64,000 bases of DNA from Coriobacteriia bacterium (GTDB taxonomy: Bacteria > Actinomycetota > Coriobacteriia > Coriobacteriales > UMGS124): assembly GCA_018368455.1 (NCBI GenBank), contig JAGZEG010000005.1, positions 1 through 64,000 on the forward strand, in the 5' to 3' direction. The translations under genes were made by a program, and so were the position numbers. The notes beneath the pieces are model-generated. The model was not told the origin of the DNA. It did no database searches and was given only the letters and a program-made list of their open reading frames with translations. Of the stretch, positions 1 through 8,200 are shown in pieces (the first letter of the stretch is position 1; each line of letters begins with the position of its first letter).

Positions 1-498
1 TCTCGCCGGGTCTCCTGCTTTTGGGTCGCGCGCCACCTCCCACAGCACCGCGTTCTCCAGCTCCAGCTCGCGCACCCTGGCCCTCAGGGCCCCCGGCTCC
101 CCCTCGCCCACCGCCGACCCCCTCTCCCGGCGCGCCCCGGGAGGGCGCGTGCCGTCGGGCAGCAGCTTACCCGCGCGGGCCTGCCTGCGCCAGGCCCCCA
201 CCACGGCCCCCGAGGAGAGGCCCAGGACCCTGGCGACCTCGGAGGGGCGCTTGCCGAGCGCGTCCAGCCTCAGGGCCTCGGCCACCGTCGCCGCCGGGTA
301 GCGCGCGTGCCTGGCGTGCTCGCACGCCCCCCTGGCGCGCGGCGCCACGGCCGGCAGCTCGCCGGCCAGGGCGAGCAGCTCCCACCCGCGCAGGGTCGAC
401 CTGGCCGGCGAGCCCCACGCCCTGGAGGCCGTCGCCGGCCTGAGCCCCTCGGCCCACATCCTCTCGACGCAGAAGACCTTCTCCCTCTCGCTGTACAC
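1..498 (-). CDS. IS3-type transposase OrfA-like protein, cut by the left edge
   Basis: The reverse strand is open from a GTG at 498 to the window edge, 166 codons without a stop. A GGAGG lies just upstream of the GTG. The protein reads as two helix-turn-helix segments, one around KRPSEVARVLGLSS and an earlier one around GLRPATASRAWGSP. They are followed near the edge by a short leucine/glutamate-rich coiled coil (VRELELENAVLWEV). This order is typical of the small DNA-binding OrfA of IS3-family elements, and the coiled coil is usually a dimerisation zipper. A DDE catalytic part would lie beyond the left edge. The family assignment comes from recognised sequence style, so IS3 versus a related HTH transposase is open. 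Whether the copy is intact cannot be seen. Confidence 0.7.
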   Translation of the reverse strand, partial: MYSEREKVFCVERMWAEGLRPATASRAWGSPARSTLRGWELLALAGELPAVAPRARGACEHARHARYPAATVAEALRLDALGKRPSEVARVLGLSSGAVVGAWRRQARAGKLLPDGTRPPGARRERGSAVGEGEPGALRARVRELELENAVLWEVARDPKAGDPAR

Positions 499-512
499 GC
501 GGCCTCCGTCCC

Positions 513-532
513 GACCGGGGAATCCCCCGGTC
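513..532. other. Hairpin just upstream of the transposase start
   Basis: GACCGGGG (513-520) and CCCCGGTC (525-532) form a perfect 8-bp stem around a 4-nt loop, 15 bases upstream of the transposase GTG. It may be part of the element's end, or a structure limiting read-through expression, as is common upstream of transposase genes. No clear terminal inverted repeat could be assigned. Confidence 0.4.
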
Positions 533-572
533 CAACTTCCTGCCGCACCCCCCTCGTGAATATGCTCCCTCG

Positions 573-594
573 GATCCGAAGGCCGATCCGAAGG
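573..594. repeat. Two direct copies of a 10-bp word
   Basis: GATCCGAAGG occurs at 573-582 and again at 585-594, a 12-bp period. This lies just outside the transposase gene and could mark the end of the insertion or a small binding site. The rest of the gap from 595 to about 880 is GC-rich non-coding DNA carrying the dispersed repeat described at 602-680. Confidence 0.45.
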
Positions 595-601
595 ACGTCG
601 C

Positions 602-780
602 GCGCAAAAACGCAGGTCGGCGCGGTGCGGCCGGCGAGGCCTGGTGTGCCTGCCATACACGAGCTCGATTCTCGTCCACGGAGGGCGTCTCTCGCTGCAA
701 GGCGGCGCCTGCCGAGTGGACTCGCTCATACACAAGGCGGCTTTCTGCCCGAGCTGCGCTTCTCGCTGCGGGCGCCCCCG
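602..780. repeat. Dispersed intergenic repeat, family C, locus 1
   Basis: This stretch contains CACGAGCTCGATTCTCGTC (659-677 within it), which is found again in reverse orientation at 43611-43629. An upstream word close to GCAAAACCGCAGGT also matches the downstream locus. A second degenerate copy beginning CATACACAAGGCGGC follows from about 730. No gene is supported here; small open frames in the area have no coding character. Confidence 0.55.
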
Positions 781-892
781 CTGCACAGGCTCGCGTGGCT
801 TCGCCCCCGCTCTTCGCCGTCATCTCGTGACCGCTTCCCCTGTGTGAGCTGTGCGGCCGGCAATTCGGAAACGCCTCAGAAACGCGTGAGAC

Positions 893-898
893 TATACT
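893..898 (+). promoter_or_regulatory. Possible -10 element for lysC-asd
   Basis: TATACT is a good actinobacterial -10 hexamer about 150 bases upstream of the aspartate kinase start. No convincing -35 was found at the normal distance, so this is a weak prediction. Confidence 0.25.
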
Positions 899-1044
899 TG
901 TCTGACTCTGACACCGGCGCGCCGCGGCATGCCGTCCGTCAGAATCTCCCGCCCCGCATCTACATTTCGCGCGGGACGTGACAGCATCGCGCGCCGTTCC
1001 AGGGCACCGCCCGAGAGGAAGGCGCCGTCTCGAAAGGGATCCGC

Positions 1045-2313
1045 ATGGCTCTCGTCGTCACCAAGTTCGGCGGCAGCTCCGTTGCCACGGTCGAGCGCAT
1101 CAAGAACGTGGCAGCTCGGCTCGTGCGCCGGCACAACGCGGGCAACCAGGTCGTGTGTGTCGTGTCCGCAATGGGCGACAACACCGATCACCTGCTCGAC
1201 CTTGCCCACGCCGTCAATCCCGATCCCCCTGCGCGCGAGATGGACATGCTCCTCTCGACTGGCGAGCAGGTCTCGGTTGCCGTCCTCGCTATGGCGGTCC
1301 AGGCGCTGGGCGTGCCGGCCGTCAGCCACACGGGCGCGCAAGTGGGCATCGTTACCGACCCCACGCACACGAGCGCCAAGATCGACCGCATCGTCGGCAT
1401 GGATCGCCTGCGCCGCGATCTGGACGAAGGCAACATCGTCATCGTCGCCGGCTTCCAGGGCGTCAACGCCGCCGGCGAGATCACGACGCTGGGCCGCGGC
1501 GGCTCCGACACGACAGCCGTCGCTCTGGCCGCTGCCATCAAGGCGGATCGCTGCGAGATCTACTCCGACGTCGACGGCGTCTATACGGCCGACCCGCGCA
1601 TCTGCCCCAAGGCGCACCGGCTCGACCGCCTGTCCTACGACGAGATGCTCGAGCTCTCGGCGAACGGCGCCGGCGTGCTGCAGCTGCGCGCCGTCGAGTT
1701 CGCCAGCAAGTACGGCGTGGTCATCCACGCGCGCTCGTCGTTTCTCACCGATTCCAAGGGCACGATCATCGAGGAGGCTCCGGACCGTATGGATTCCAAC
1801 TACAGCGAGGGCGTCGTCATCAGCGGCATTGCGCACGACCTGTCCGAGGCCAAGATCACGATGCGTCACGTGCCCGACCGCGCCGGCATCGCGGCCCAGA
1901 TCTTTGGCATGCTCGGCGAGCTGGGCGTCAACGTCGACATCATCATTCAGGACGTGTCGCACGACGGCCTGACGGACATCTCGTTTACGATGCCGATCCA
2001 CGACGTCGAGCGTCTCTCCAAGAAGATTGGCGAGCTGTGCCAGGAGGTCGGCGGCGAGGGCGTCGAGGTCAATGCACACATCGCAAAGGTGTCGCTTGTG
2101 GGCGCCGGCATGAAGAGCTACCCGGGCGTCGCGGCCAAGATGTTCAAGACACTGGCTGACAACGACATCAACATCTCGATGATCTCGACGTCGCCCATCT
2201 GCATCTCGACGGTCATCGACGCCGACCAGGTTACGGCGGCCGTCCAGGCGCTGCACACCGCGTTCGACATGGACGAGGATGCGCCGGCCGGCACGGTGAA
2301 GGTCGTCCGATAG
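1045..2313 (+). CDS. lysC: Aspartate kinase
   Basis: This 422-residue protein should phosphorylate L-aspartate with ATP, the first step toward lysine, threonine and methionine. The N-terminus carries the kinase signature KFGGSSV. The amino-acid kinase domain occupies roughly residues 1-235 and includes a GRGGSDTTA motif. Two ACT domains follow from about residue 270 and would bind the feedback inhibitor. The length is normal for the single-function enzyme. An AAAGGGA ribosome site precedes the ATG. The next gene, asd, starts 36 bases downstream, so the first two steps of the pathway form one operon, and metA lies further along the window. No riboswitch or T-box was recognised upstream. Confidence 0.95.
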   Translation: MALVVTKFGGSSVATVERIKNVAARLVRRHNAGNQVVCVVSAMGDNTDHLLDLAHAVNPDPPAREMDMLLSTGEQVSVAVLAMAVQALGVPAVSHTGAQVGIVTDPTHTSAKIDRIVGMDRLRRDLDEGNIVIVAGFQGVNAAGEITTLGRGGSDTTAVALAAAIKADRCEIYSDVDGVYTADPRICPKAHRLDRLSYDEMLELSANGAGVLQLRAVEFASKYGVVIHARSSFLTDSKGTIIEEAPDRMDSNYSEGVVISGIAHDLSEAKITMRHVPDRAGIAAQIFGMLGELGVNVDIIIQDVSHDGLTDISFTMPIHDVERLSKKIGELCQEVGGEGVEVNAHIAKVSLVGAGMKSYPGVAAKMFKTLADNDINISMISTSPICISTVIDADQVTAAVQALHTAFDMDEDAPAGTVKVVR

Positions 2314-2349
2314 CGCAAGGAGCCGGGGCCAGCGTTCCAGGAAGGATGC

Positions 2350-3399
2350 GTGATTGCGATGGCGTGGAGCAAGCCTATGCCCGAGCGACCGGTTCTCGCG
2401 GTGGCGGGGGCGACGGGGGCCGTGGGCCGCGAGATGCTCAAGGTCCTGCAGGAGCGCGACTTCCCGGCGGCGGAGGTGCGCGCGCTGGCGTCGGCGCGCT
2501 CGGCCGGCTCGAAGCTTTCGTTTGGCGACGGCGAGCTGACGGTGCAGGAGATGACGCCCGAGAGCTTCGAGGGCGTCGACCTCGTGCTGGGCGCGACCGG
2601 CGACGACATCGCGCGGGCGCTCTACCCGGCGGCCGTGCAGGCCGGGGCCGTCGTCGTGGACAACTCTCACGCGTTTCGCCTCGACTCTGACGTGCCGCTC
2701 GTGATTCCCGAGGTCAACGCCGAGGACGTGGCGTGGCACTCTGGCATCATCGCCAACCCCAACTGCGCGACGATCATCGGCCTCGTGCCGCTGTGGCCGC
2801 TGCACCAAGCCGCGGGTATCCGCCGCGTCATCATGTCGACGTACCAGGCCGCGTCGGGTGCCGGCGCTCCGGGCCTGCACGAGCTCGAGGGCCAGCTCGA
2901 GGACATGGGCGCGGGTCGTCCCATTCGGCCGGCGCAGGCGTTTGCGTACCAGCTGGCGTGCAACCTCATCCCGCAGATCGGCGGCTTCAAGGAGGAGGGC
3001 TACACCTCCGAGGAGATGAAGCTCCAAAACGAGGGCCGCAAGATCATGCACCTGCCTGAGCTGCGCGTGAACTGCACCTGTGTGCGCGTGCCGGTCATGC
3101 GCTCCCATTCCGAGAGCATCACCGTGGAGTTCGAGCGCCCGATCACGCCCGACGAGGCGCGTGACATCCTGGAGGCAGCGCCCGGCGTGAAGGTCGTCGA
3201 CGACCCCGCGGCTGCGAAGTACCCCATGCCGCTCGACACGTCCGACCAGGATCTCATCTGGGTCGGCCGCATCCGCCGCGACCTCTCCGCGCCCGACGGC
3301 GTGAGCTCGCTGAGCTTCTGGTGCTGCGGCGATCAGGTCCGCAAGGGTGCCGCGACGAACGCCATCCAGATCGCTGAGACGCTCGTCCGGGGGCTGTAA
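2350..3399 (+). CDS. asd: Aspartate-semialdehyde dehydrogenase
   Basis: The 349-residue product should reduce aspartyl phosphate to aspartate semialdehyde with NADPH, in the cytoplasm. The N-terminus has the nucleotide-binding motif GATGAVGREML. The catalytic cysteine is Cys139 in NPNCAT, followed by the family segment TYQAASGAG. The start is taken as the GTG at 2350, five bases after GGAAGG; an ATG at 2359 is the alternative. It forms an operon with lysC and is closed by a strong terminator 33 bases after the stop. Its length matches the bacterial family. Confidence 0.95.
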   Translation: MIAMAWSKPMPERPVLAVAGATGAVGREMLKVLQERDFPAAEVRALASARSAGSKLSFGDGELTVQEMTPESFEGVDLVLGATGDDIARALYPAAVQAGAVVVDNSHAFRLDSDVPLVIPEVNAEDVAWHSGIIANPNCATIIGLVPLWPLHQAAGIRRVIMSTYQAASGAGAPGLHELEGQLEDMGAGRPIRPAQAFAYQLACNLIPQIGGFKEEGYTSEEMKLQNEGRKIMHLPELRVNCTCVRVPVMRSHSESITVEFERPITPDEARDILEAAPGVKVVDDPAAAKYPMPLDTSDQDLIWVGRIRRDLSAPDGVSSLSFWCCGDQVRKGAATNAIQIAETLVRGL

Positions 3400-3432
3400 C
3401 CGAGGCGCCTGGCGGCACAGGGGGACTACGAC

Positions 3433-3475
3433 AAGGGCGGTGCGACGTACCTGCGACGTCGCACCGCCCTTTCTT
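3433..3475 (+). terminator. Intrinsic terminator of lysC-asd
   Basis: A perfect 16-bp stem (3433-3448 with 3456-3471) and 7-nt loop is followed by TTCTTCTT. The stem is almost palindromic, so it could also act on the other strand. Confidence 0.9.
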
Positions 3476-3605
3476 CTTGGAGGCTGGGAGCCGTCTCTTA
3501 CTCGAAGCCTGCTAGAAGTGCGGCGCGCACTCTCGCGAGGAACTCATCGACCTGGTCGATGCTACCGAAGCGCGGTAGCGACGGGGCGCGGCGCATGAAA
3601 TGCCC

Positions 3606-3854
3606 TCAAGTGCACGTTTCTTCGCAGGCTCGTGCACAAAATGACCGTCAAGTGCATGTCTCTTGGGCTTGGACGCCATGCGGCGAGCCCATACGCACGC
3701 GGAGAGAGAAAGACGCAGGCCTTTTACCTGCGGTTTTAGTGCTTGGCAGTCGAACGGAGGGTTGCTCGGTGCCGCCCTGCGCTCTCTTGGGTCGAAAGAA
3801 ACGTGCACTTCACGGCCGTTTTGTGCAGGCCGAACCGAAGAAACGTACACTTGA
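3606..3854. repeat. Two-plus-two inverted repeat element, 42-bp period
   Basis: The word TCAAGTGCACGTTTCTT and close variants occur four times: forward at 3606-3622 and 3648-3664, reversed at 3796-3812 and 3838-3854. The spacing within each pair is exactly 42 bp. Each arm is therefore a tandem duplication of about 59 bp, and the arms are inverted around a 131-bp centre. The DNA between the words (GTGCACAAAATGACCG and its relatives) is also conserved. The whole gap 3476-4091 has no supported gene; open frames across it are by-products of the repeat. Confidence 0.75.
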
Positions 3855-4091
3855 GCCCAAAACAGTGCAGCCAAAGCGGGTTTTGCTGTTCGGGCGCCTA
3901 CCCCGTCGTGCCACGTTCGTCCGAATCCGTCATAATCGCGAGGACTGACCAGATGATAGGTACTCTGGCGAGGCGCAGGTCTCGCTGGCTCGACTGGCGC
4001 CGTGTTGAGTGCACCCGCAAGCGCTCCCGACCGCAACCTGACGGGGGTTTAGCACGGGGCAGCAGCGGTTGCCAATGAAGGGAGCTTGCAC

Positions 4092-5159
4092 GTGAACGTC
4101 ACCCACGCCATCTTGCACGCGTTCGACTTTGAGTCGGGCGGTAGCGTCTATTCGCAGCGCGAGCTCGACCTCTCCGTGAGGACGGTCAAGTCGTTCGTGC
4201 AGCGTCACGTGCGCAAGGCGTTCAACAGCGCTGAGAACAAGCACGGCGAGTTTGCTGCCGACAGCCAGTTCGCCGACGCGCTGAGCCAGTACTTCGAGCA
4301 GGACTCCGGTTTCGTGGGCCTGTCGGTTCAGATCGCCGAGTACCTCTACGATCAGCTTCGCATGGCCGATCCCGTCGAGGCTATTGATGTTCTCGTTGTT
4401 GACTACGAGGACGATTCCGACGCTCAGGCTGCCGCGAACTCCGAAGAGGCCGAGGTAGCTGACGCCGCGTTTGAGGGCCGGGGCGACCGTCGCTTCGCCC
4501 TGTTGCTCCTGCCGCGCAAGCAAAGCTTCATGCACGACATCTCCGAGTTCGGCGGCGCCCCGTTTGCCGACGTCGTGCGTCATGACGCCATGCTGCCGAG
4601 CCCCACGCAGAAGCTCGACACGTACGCCATCATCACGGAGCGCACGATGGGCGTGGACTTCAACGATAAGCCGCGCACGATCGCCGGCGCGACGACGCAG
4701 GTCATCGCCGACGGCCTGCTGCAGTGCGCTGTCCAGCAGGCCTCGACGCGCGAGGTGCTCGACACCGTGACGCGCATCGTTGAGGACGTGGCTCAGGAGT
4801 ACGGCACAAACACGGCCGTCGCCCTGTCAAAGGCGAAGAACTACCTGGCCGAGAACGTCGACGACTCCGAGGAACTGCTGCCTTGGGACCTGGCCGACGA
4901 GGTGTTCGAGGACGTTCCCGCAGCTCGTGAGCGCTTTGCCGAGGAAGCGCGGCGCGAGGAGCTGCCCGAGCGCGTCAGCGTGAAGCGCTCGGCGACGGCG
5001 CGCATGGCGAAGAGCCACAAGATCCGCACCGACACGGGCATCGAGATCACGTTCCCGTCGGAGTACAGCACGAACACCGACTACATCCAGTTCTTCAACG
5101 AGCCCGACGGCCGCATCTCCATCGAGCTCAAGAACATCGGCAGCATCGAGAACCGCTAG
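4092..5159 (+). CDS. yejK: Nucleoid-associated protein, NdpA/YejK family (37 kDa)
   Basis: The 355-residue product resembles the NdpA/YejK family of nucleoid-associated proteins. Features include the N-terminal pattern with THAILHAFD, a central segment FALLLLPRKQSFMHDIS, and a C-terminal part ending in ITFPSEYSTNTDYIQFFNEPDG followed by IELKNIG. The family binds the chromosome, but its exact role is poorly defined. The GTG at 4092 is chosen as start because it lies seven bases after GAAGGGAG; a TTG at 4086 would be too close. It stands alone, separated from asd by a repeat element and from the next gene by 160 bases, so it is probably a single-gene unit. Confidence 0.8.
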   Translation: MNVTHAILHAFDFESGGSVYSQRELDLSVRTVKSFVQRHVRKAFNSAENKHGEFAADSQFADALSQYFEQDSGFVGLSVQIAEYLYDQLRMADPVEAIDVLVVDYEDDSDAQAAANSEEAEVADAAFEGRGDRRFALLLLPRKQSFMHDISEFGGAPFADVVRHDAMLPSPTQKLDTYAIITERTMGVDFNDKPRTIAGATTQVIADGLLQCAVQQASTREVLDTVTRIVEDVAQEYGTNTAVALSKAKNYLAENVDDSEELLPWDLADEVFEDVPAARERFAEEARREELPERVSVKRSATARMAKSHKIRTDTGIEITFPSEYSTNTDYIQFFNEPDGRISIELKNIGSIENR

Positions 5160-5319
5160 GCGTTTGACAGCGGGACGCTCGTGAGCCTGCCTGCGGCCCA
5201 TCGGGTGCAGGGAAATCTGGTACCGTAGAGCGAGCCGTTGATGGCCAGGCTTGTTGCGAGAAGGCTCGCCACAGCCAGATTCCACGTCTTCGCGCGCTAA
5301 AGCCGGGAGGTGACGCAAG

Positions 5320-6390
5320 GTGTTCGGGTCCCTCGTCGTTGCATACCTCTTTCTGGGCGGAGCGGGTGCTGGCGTCGTTGCCGCGTCCTGTCTGCTCGAT
5401 CTCTGTGCAATTCGGACTCCGTTTGGGACCTCGTCCCGTGCAAGCATCGAGGACGCCCGCCCTGCCGAGCGCCTTGTCGCTTACGGCCTGATCGCGGGCT
5501 TCGCCATGCTCACCATGGGCTTGCTCTGTCTGGTGTTCGACCTGGGACGCGCTGATCGCATTCTGCTGTTCTTGCTGCGCCCCCGCCCGTCGCTGCTGAC
5601 GTTTGGCGCCTACGCTCTCGGCGCCCTCGTTGCCTGTGCGGCCGGACTGGCTCTCGTGCGCGTCCTGTATGCCCCGTGCGTGACGAGGGCCTTTGTGGCG
5701 GCAGCCGAGGTCGTTGCCGCGGTGCTTGCCCTGTTCGTCATGGCGTATACGGGGCTGTTCCTGCAAAGCATGAAGGCGGTGGCCCTGTGGGACACGTCGA
5801 TGCTCCCCGTCCTGTTCGTGCTGTCGTCGTGCTCGTGCGGCCTTGCCGTGCTGCTTCTCCTGGCAGAGCTCGTAGATGGGGACAGGCGGGTTGACCACGT
5901 GAAGCGCTTGCTCGTTCCCATCGACGCGGTGGTCATCGTGCTCGAGGCCATCGCGGCGGCGCTGTTCGTCGCTTCGGCGCGATCGGGCGGCAGCCCCGCG
6001 GCTCTCGCTTCGGCTAACGTTCTGGTGACGGGTTCACTTTCGACGTGGTGGTGGCTGGGGTTTATCGTGTGTGGGCTGGCGGTACCGCTCGCGGCAGAGC
6101 TGTCCGTGATGGCGAGGGCCTACTCGGAAGGGCGGCGGGGCCTTGCGTGGGGACGTGCGGGTGGGATTGCCTGTGCTGCGGGAAAATACGGACGTGCGTT
6201 GCGAGGCGCTCGGTCTGCGGGTGGCGTCGGACGCCGACTGGTGCATTTTCCGCAGGTGCCAGCCGCTGTCCTGGTGTGTGCCATGGTATTGGTCATCATG
6301 GGAGGATGTATCATGAGGGGCGTTGTCGTTGGGGCGGGCACTCATGAGCAGCCCGTTCCGGAGCACGCGTCAGCGGAGACGCATGCCTAG
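5320..6390 (+). CDS. NrfD/PsrC-type quinol-oxidising membrane subunit
   Basis: This 356-residue integral membrane protein has eight to ten hydrophobic segments and looks like the NrfD/PsrC/DmsC group. These subunits pass electrons between quinones and an iron-sulfur subunit of a molybdopterin oxidoreductase. The N-terminal GGAGAG and the segment TFGAYALGALVACAAG fit the family. The start is a GTG six bases after GGGAGGTGACG. The reductase it most likely serves (8201) and its ferredoxin (10723) lie about 2 kb downstream, separated by a regulator and an SPFH gene rather than in the usual catalytic-ferredoxin-anchor order. The substrate cannot be told from this subunit. The 160-base gap before it shows no clear promoter. 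Confidence 0.8.
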   Translation: MFGSLVVAYLFLGGAGAGVVAASCLLDLCAIRTPFGTSSRASIEDARPAERLVAYGLIAGFAMLTMGLLCLVFDLGRADRILLFLLRPRPSLLTFGAYALGALVACAAGLALVRVLYAPCVTRAFVAAAEVVAAVLALFVMAYTGLFLQSMKAVALWDTSMLPVLFVLSSCSCGLAVLLLLAELVDGDRRVDHVKRLLVPIDAVVIVLEAIAAALFVASARSGGSPAALASANVLVTGSLSTWWWLGFIVCGLAVPLAAELSVMARAYSEGRRGLAWGRAGGIACAAGKYGRALRGARSAGGVGRRLVHFPQVPAAVLVCAMVLVIMGGCIMRGVVVGAGTHEQPVPEHASAETHA

Positions 6391-6482
6391 CTGCTGGCCT
6401 GGGCTTAATGGGTCCGCGTAGCGTCAATGGTTGACCGCATGGTGGCGAGGGCACGAAAAATGGCACGAGGGAGGGGACGCGC

Positions 6483-6872
6483 GTGGCCCTGTTCGACATC
6501 AACGAAGAGAGCAGCATCCCCATCTGGGTCCAGCTGAAGAATCGCTTCGTCTACCTCATCACGTCGGGTCACTACCAGCCCGGCGACCAGCTGCCGACCG
6601 TGCGCGGGCTGGCGGCCGAGATTGGCGTGAACTATAACACGGTGAGCAAGGTGTACATGAGCTTGGAGCAGGACGGGCTCATCCAGTCGCGCCGGCGCCA
6701 GGGGGCGTTCGTGCTTGACGTGGGCGGTCGCCACGAGAGGACGCTGAGCTCGATGGCCGAGGTCGTGACGCAGGAGTACTTCGAAAGGTGTATTGAGCTG
6801 GGGATGTCGCTCGACGACATCCAGGAGCGTTTCTCCGCCTGCATGGAGCGGGCGCGGGCGGCCCAGTCATAG
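6483..6872 (+). CDS. GntR-family repressor, YtrA type
   Basis: This small 129-residue regulator has the GntR winged helix near its N-terminus, with the typical QLPTVRGLAAEIGVNYNTV and a wing ending in QDGLIQSRRRQGAFV. Its short C-terminal dimerisation helix is typical of the YtrA subgroup, which commonly regulates adjacent membrane or transport genes. The GTG start follows GGAGGGG. The stop touches the ribosome site of the SPFH gene, so the two are co-transcribed. Palindromes of the TCATATGA type at 7940-8006 upstream of the reductase are candidate targets, by position only. Confidence 0.88.
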   Translation: MALFDINEESSIPIWVQLKNRFVYLITSGHYQPGDQLPTVRGLAAEIGVNYNTVSKVYMSLEQDGLIQSRRRQGAFVLDVGGRHERTLSSMAEVVTQEYFERCIELGMSLDDIQERFSACMERARAAQS

Positions 6873-6882
6873 GAGGCTACGG

Positions 6883-7926
6883 ATGAGTCGCAGGAAAGGC
6901 GAGGTCTCGACGCATGGGGACGCAGCTCCCGGGGCACAGCCTGCCGTCGTCGCGGGCGCGTTTGACCGAGGGGCCGTGCTGGGCGCGGAGACGACCCGCC
7001 GGCGCGCCTCTCGCAACGGAGCCGTCGCGTTCTCGATCGTTGTGTTCGCGGCCGCGTTCTGTCTCGTCTTGGGTCTGGGCGCCCTGCTTGTCGGCGGCGT
7101 CGGCCTTGCCGTCCTCATCGCGGCGTTTCTCGCCGGTTGCCTTGCCATGTCTTCTGTCCACATCGTGCTGGAGTGGGAGAAGGCCGTCGTCCTGCGTTTT
7201 GGCCGCTTCAACCGCGTAGCGGGGCCGGGCATCGTGTTCACGATCCCTCTCGTGGAGTTCTACACGCTGCGCATCGACCAGCGCGTGTCATCCACGTATT
7301 TCGGTGCCGAGGAAACGCTGACGAGCGACCTCGTGCCAGTCAACGCCGACGCGGTACTGTTCTGGATGGTGTGGGACGCCAAGCGCGCGACGGTCGAGGT
7401 CGAGGACTACGCGCAGGCCGTGGCGTGGGTCGCCCAGACGTCGATGCGCAAGGCGATCGGGCGCAGGAGCATCGCGGAGGTGGCCACGCGTCGCGAGCAG
7501 CTCGACGAGGAGCTCAAGCAGGAGATCGAGGCGAAGCTGAATCCCTGGGGCATCTCGATCGTCGACGTCGAGATCCGCGACATCGTCATCCCCAAGGAGC
7601 TGCAGCAAGCGATGGCCCAGGAGGCGGCGGCCGAGCGACGGAAGAACGCACGCATGGTGCTCGCCGAGGCGGAAAAGGACATCTCCGAAATGCTCAAGGA
7701 CGCTTCGGACGTCTATGGCGATGACCCCGTGGCCATGAAGCTGCGCACGATGCACCTGGCATACGAGAGCGTGGAGGAGTCCGGCGGGACGCTGGTGCTT
7801 CCGAGCGCGTTCTCCGAAGGGTTTGCCCCGATGTCAAGTGAGATGCCCGAGGATAGGACTCCAAAGACAAAGGTGCAGGTCAGAGCTACTGCTGGGGACT
7901 CTCAGAAAAAGTCCTCCAAGGTGTAG
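6883..7926 (+). CDS. SPFH/stomatin-type membrane protein
   Basis: The 347-residue protein begins with about 35 polar residues and then two adjacent hydrophobic segments (roughly residues 48-92). An SPFH (band 7) domain follows, with EKAVVLRFGRFNRVAGPGI and later VDVEIRDIVIPKELQQAMA, and then a charged coiled-coil region rich in Ala/Glu. Proteins of this type form membrane-bound oligomers and organise other membrane complexes. The ATG at 6883 is preceded by AGGAGG; a longer open frame upstream is only overlap with the GntR gene. Its place between the NrfD anchor and the reductase suggests a role in assembling or protecting that complex, which is an inference. Confidence 0.85.
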   Translation: MSRRKGEVSTHGDAAPGAQPAVVAGAFDRGAVLGAETTRRRASRNGAVAFSIVVFAAAFCLVLGLGALLVGGVGLAVLIAAFLAGCLAMSSVHIVLEWEKAVVLRFGRFNRVAGPGIVFTIPLVEFYTLRIDQRVSSTYFGAEETLTSDLVPVNADAVLFWMVWDAKRATVEVEDYAQAVAWVAQTSMRKAIGRRSIAEVATRREQLDEELKQEIEAKLNPWGISIVDVEIRDIVIPKELQQAMAQEAAAERRKNARMVLAEAEKDISEMLKDASDVYGDDPVAMKLRTMHLAYESVEESGGTLVLPSAFSEGFAPMSSEMPEDRTPKTKVQVRATAGDSQKKSSKV

Positions 7927-7939
7927 CCTCTGTTACTGT

Positions 7940-8008
7940 GTCATATGACTATATGACAAGTGGCGATTAGCAGCATTTTTATATTCACAATCATATATAT
8001 ATATGACA
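7940..8008. promoter_or_regulatory. AT-rich palindromes, candidate operator upstream of the reductase
   Basis: In strongly AT-rich DNA there is a perfect 10-bp palindrome GTCATATGAC (7940-7949) and a perfect 16-bp palindrome TCATATATATATATGA (7991-8006). The word ATATGACA occurs at 7951 and 8001, 50 bp apart. The base composition is very unlike the flanks, which suits a promoter and repressor site for the reductase genes at 8201. The TATATAT stretch may overlap a -10. Confidence 0.5.
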
Positions 8009-8200
8009 GACTAGACAGCAGCCGCAGGAGGAGCGAGGCGAGCTCTGCCGAAAGGTCTGTCATGCGAGGCGACGACGCTTGCGCTGACCGGCTCATCGCG
8101 AGGGACATGGCGCCTCTTTGGCATGGCCATCGCGAGTAACACGCCAGCTCTCGCCCCGGGGTTGCGGCTGAGGTTCCCGAGGGGAGAAAAGGGAGGATCC

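Noticed and set aside
892..3108. 738-codon reverse open frame
   Set aside because: Antisense to lysC and asd; His/Asp/Arg-rich composition and no start signal.
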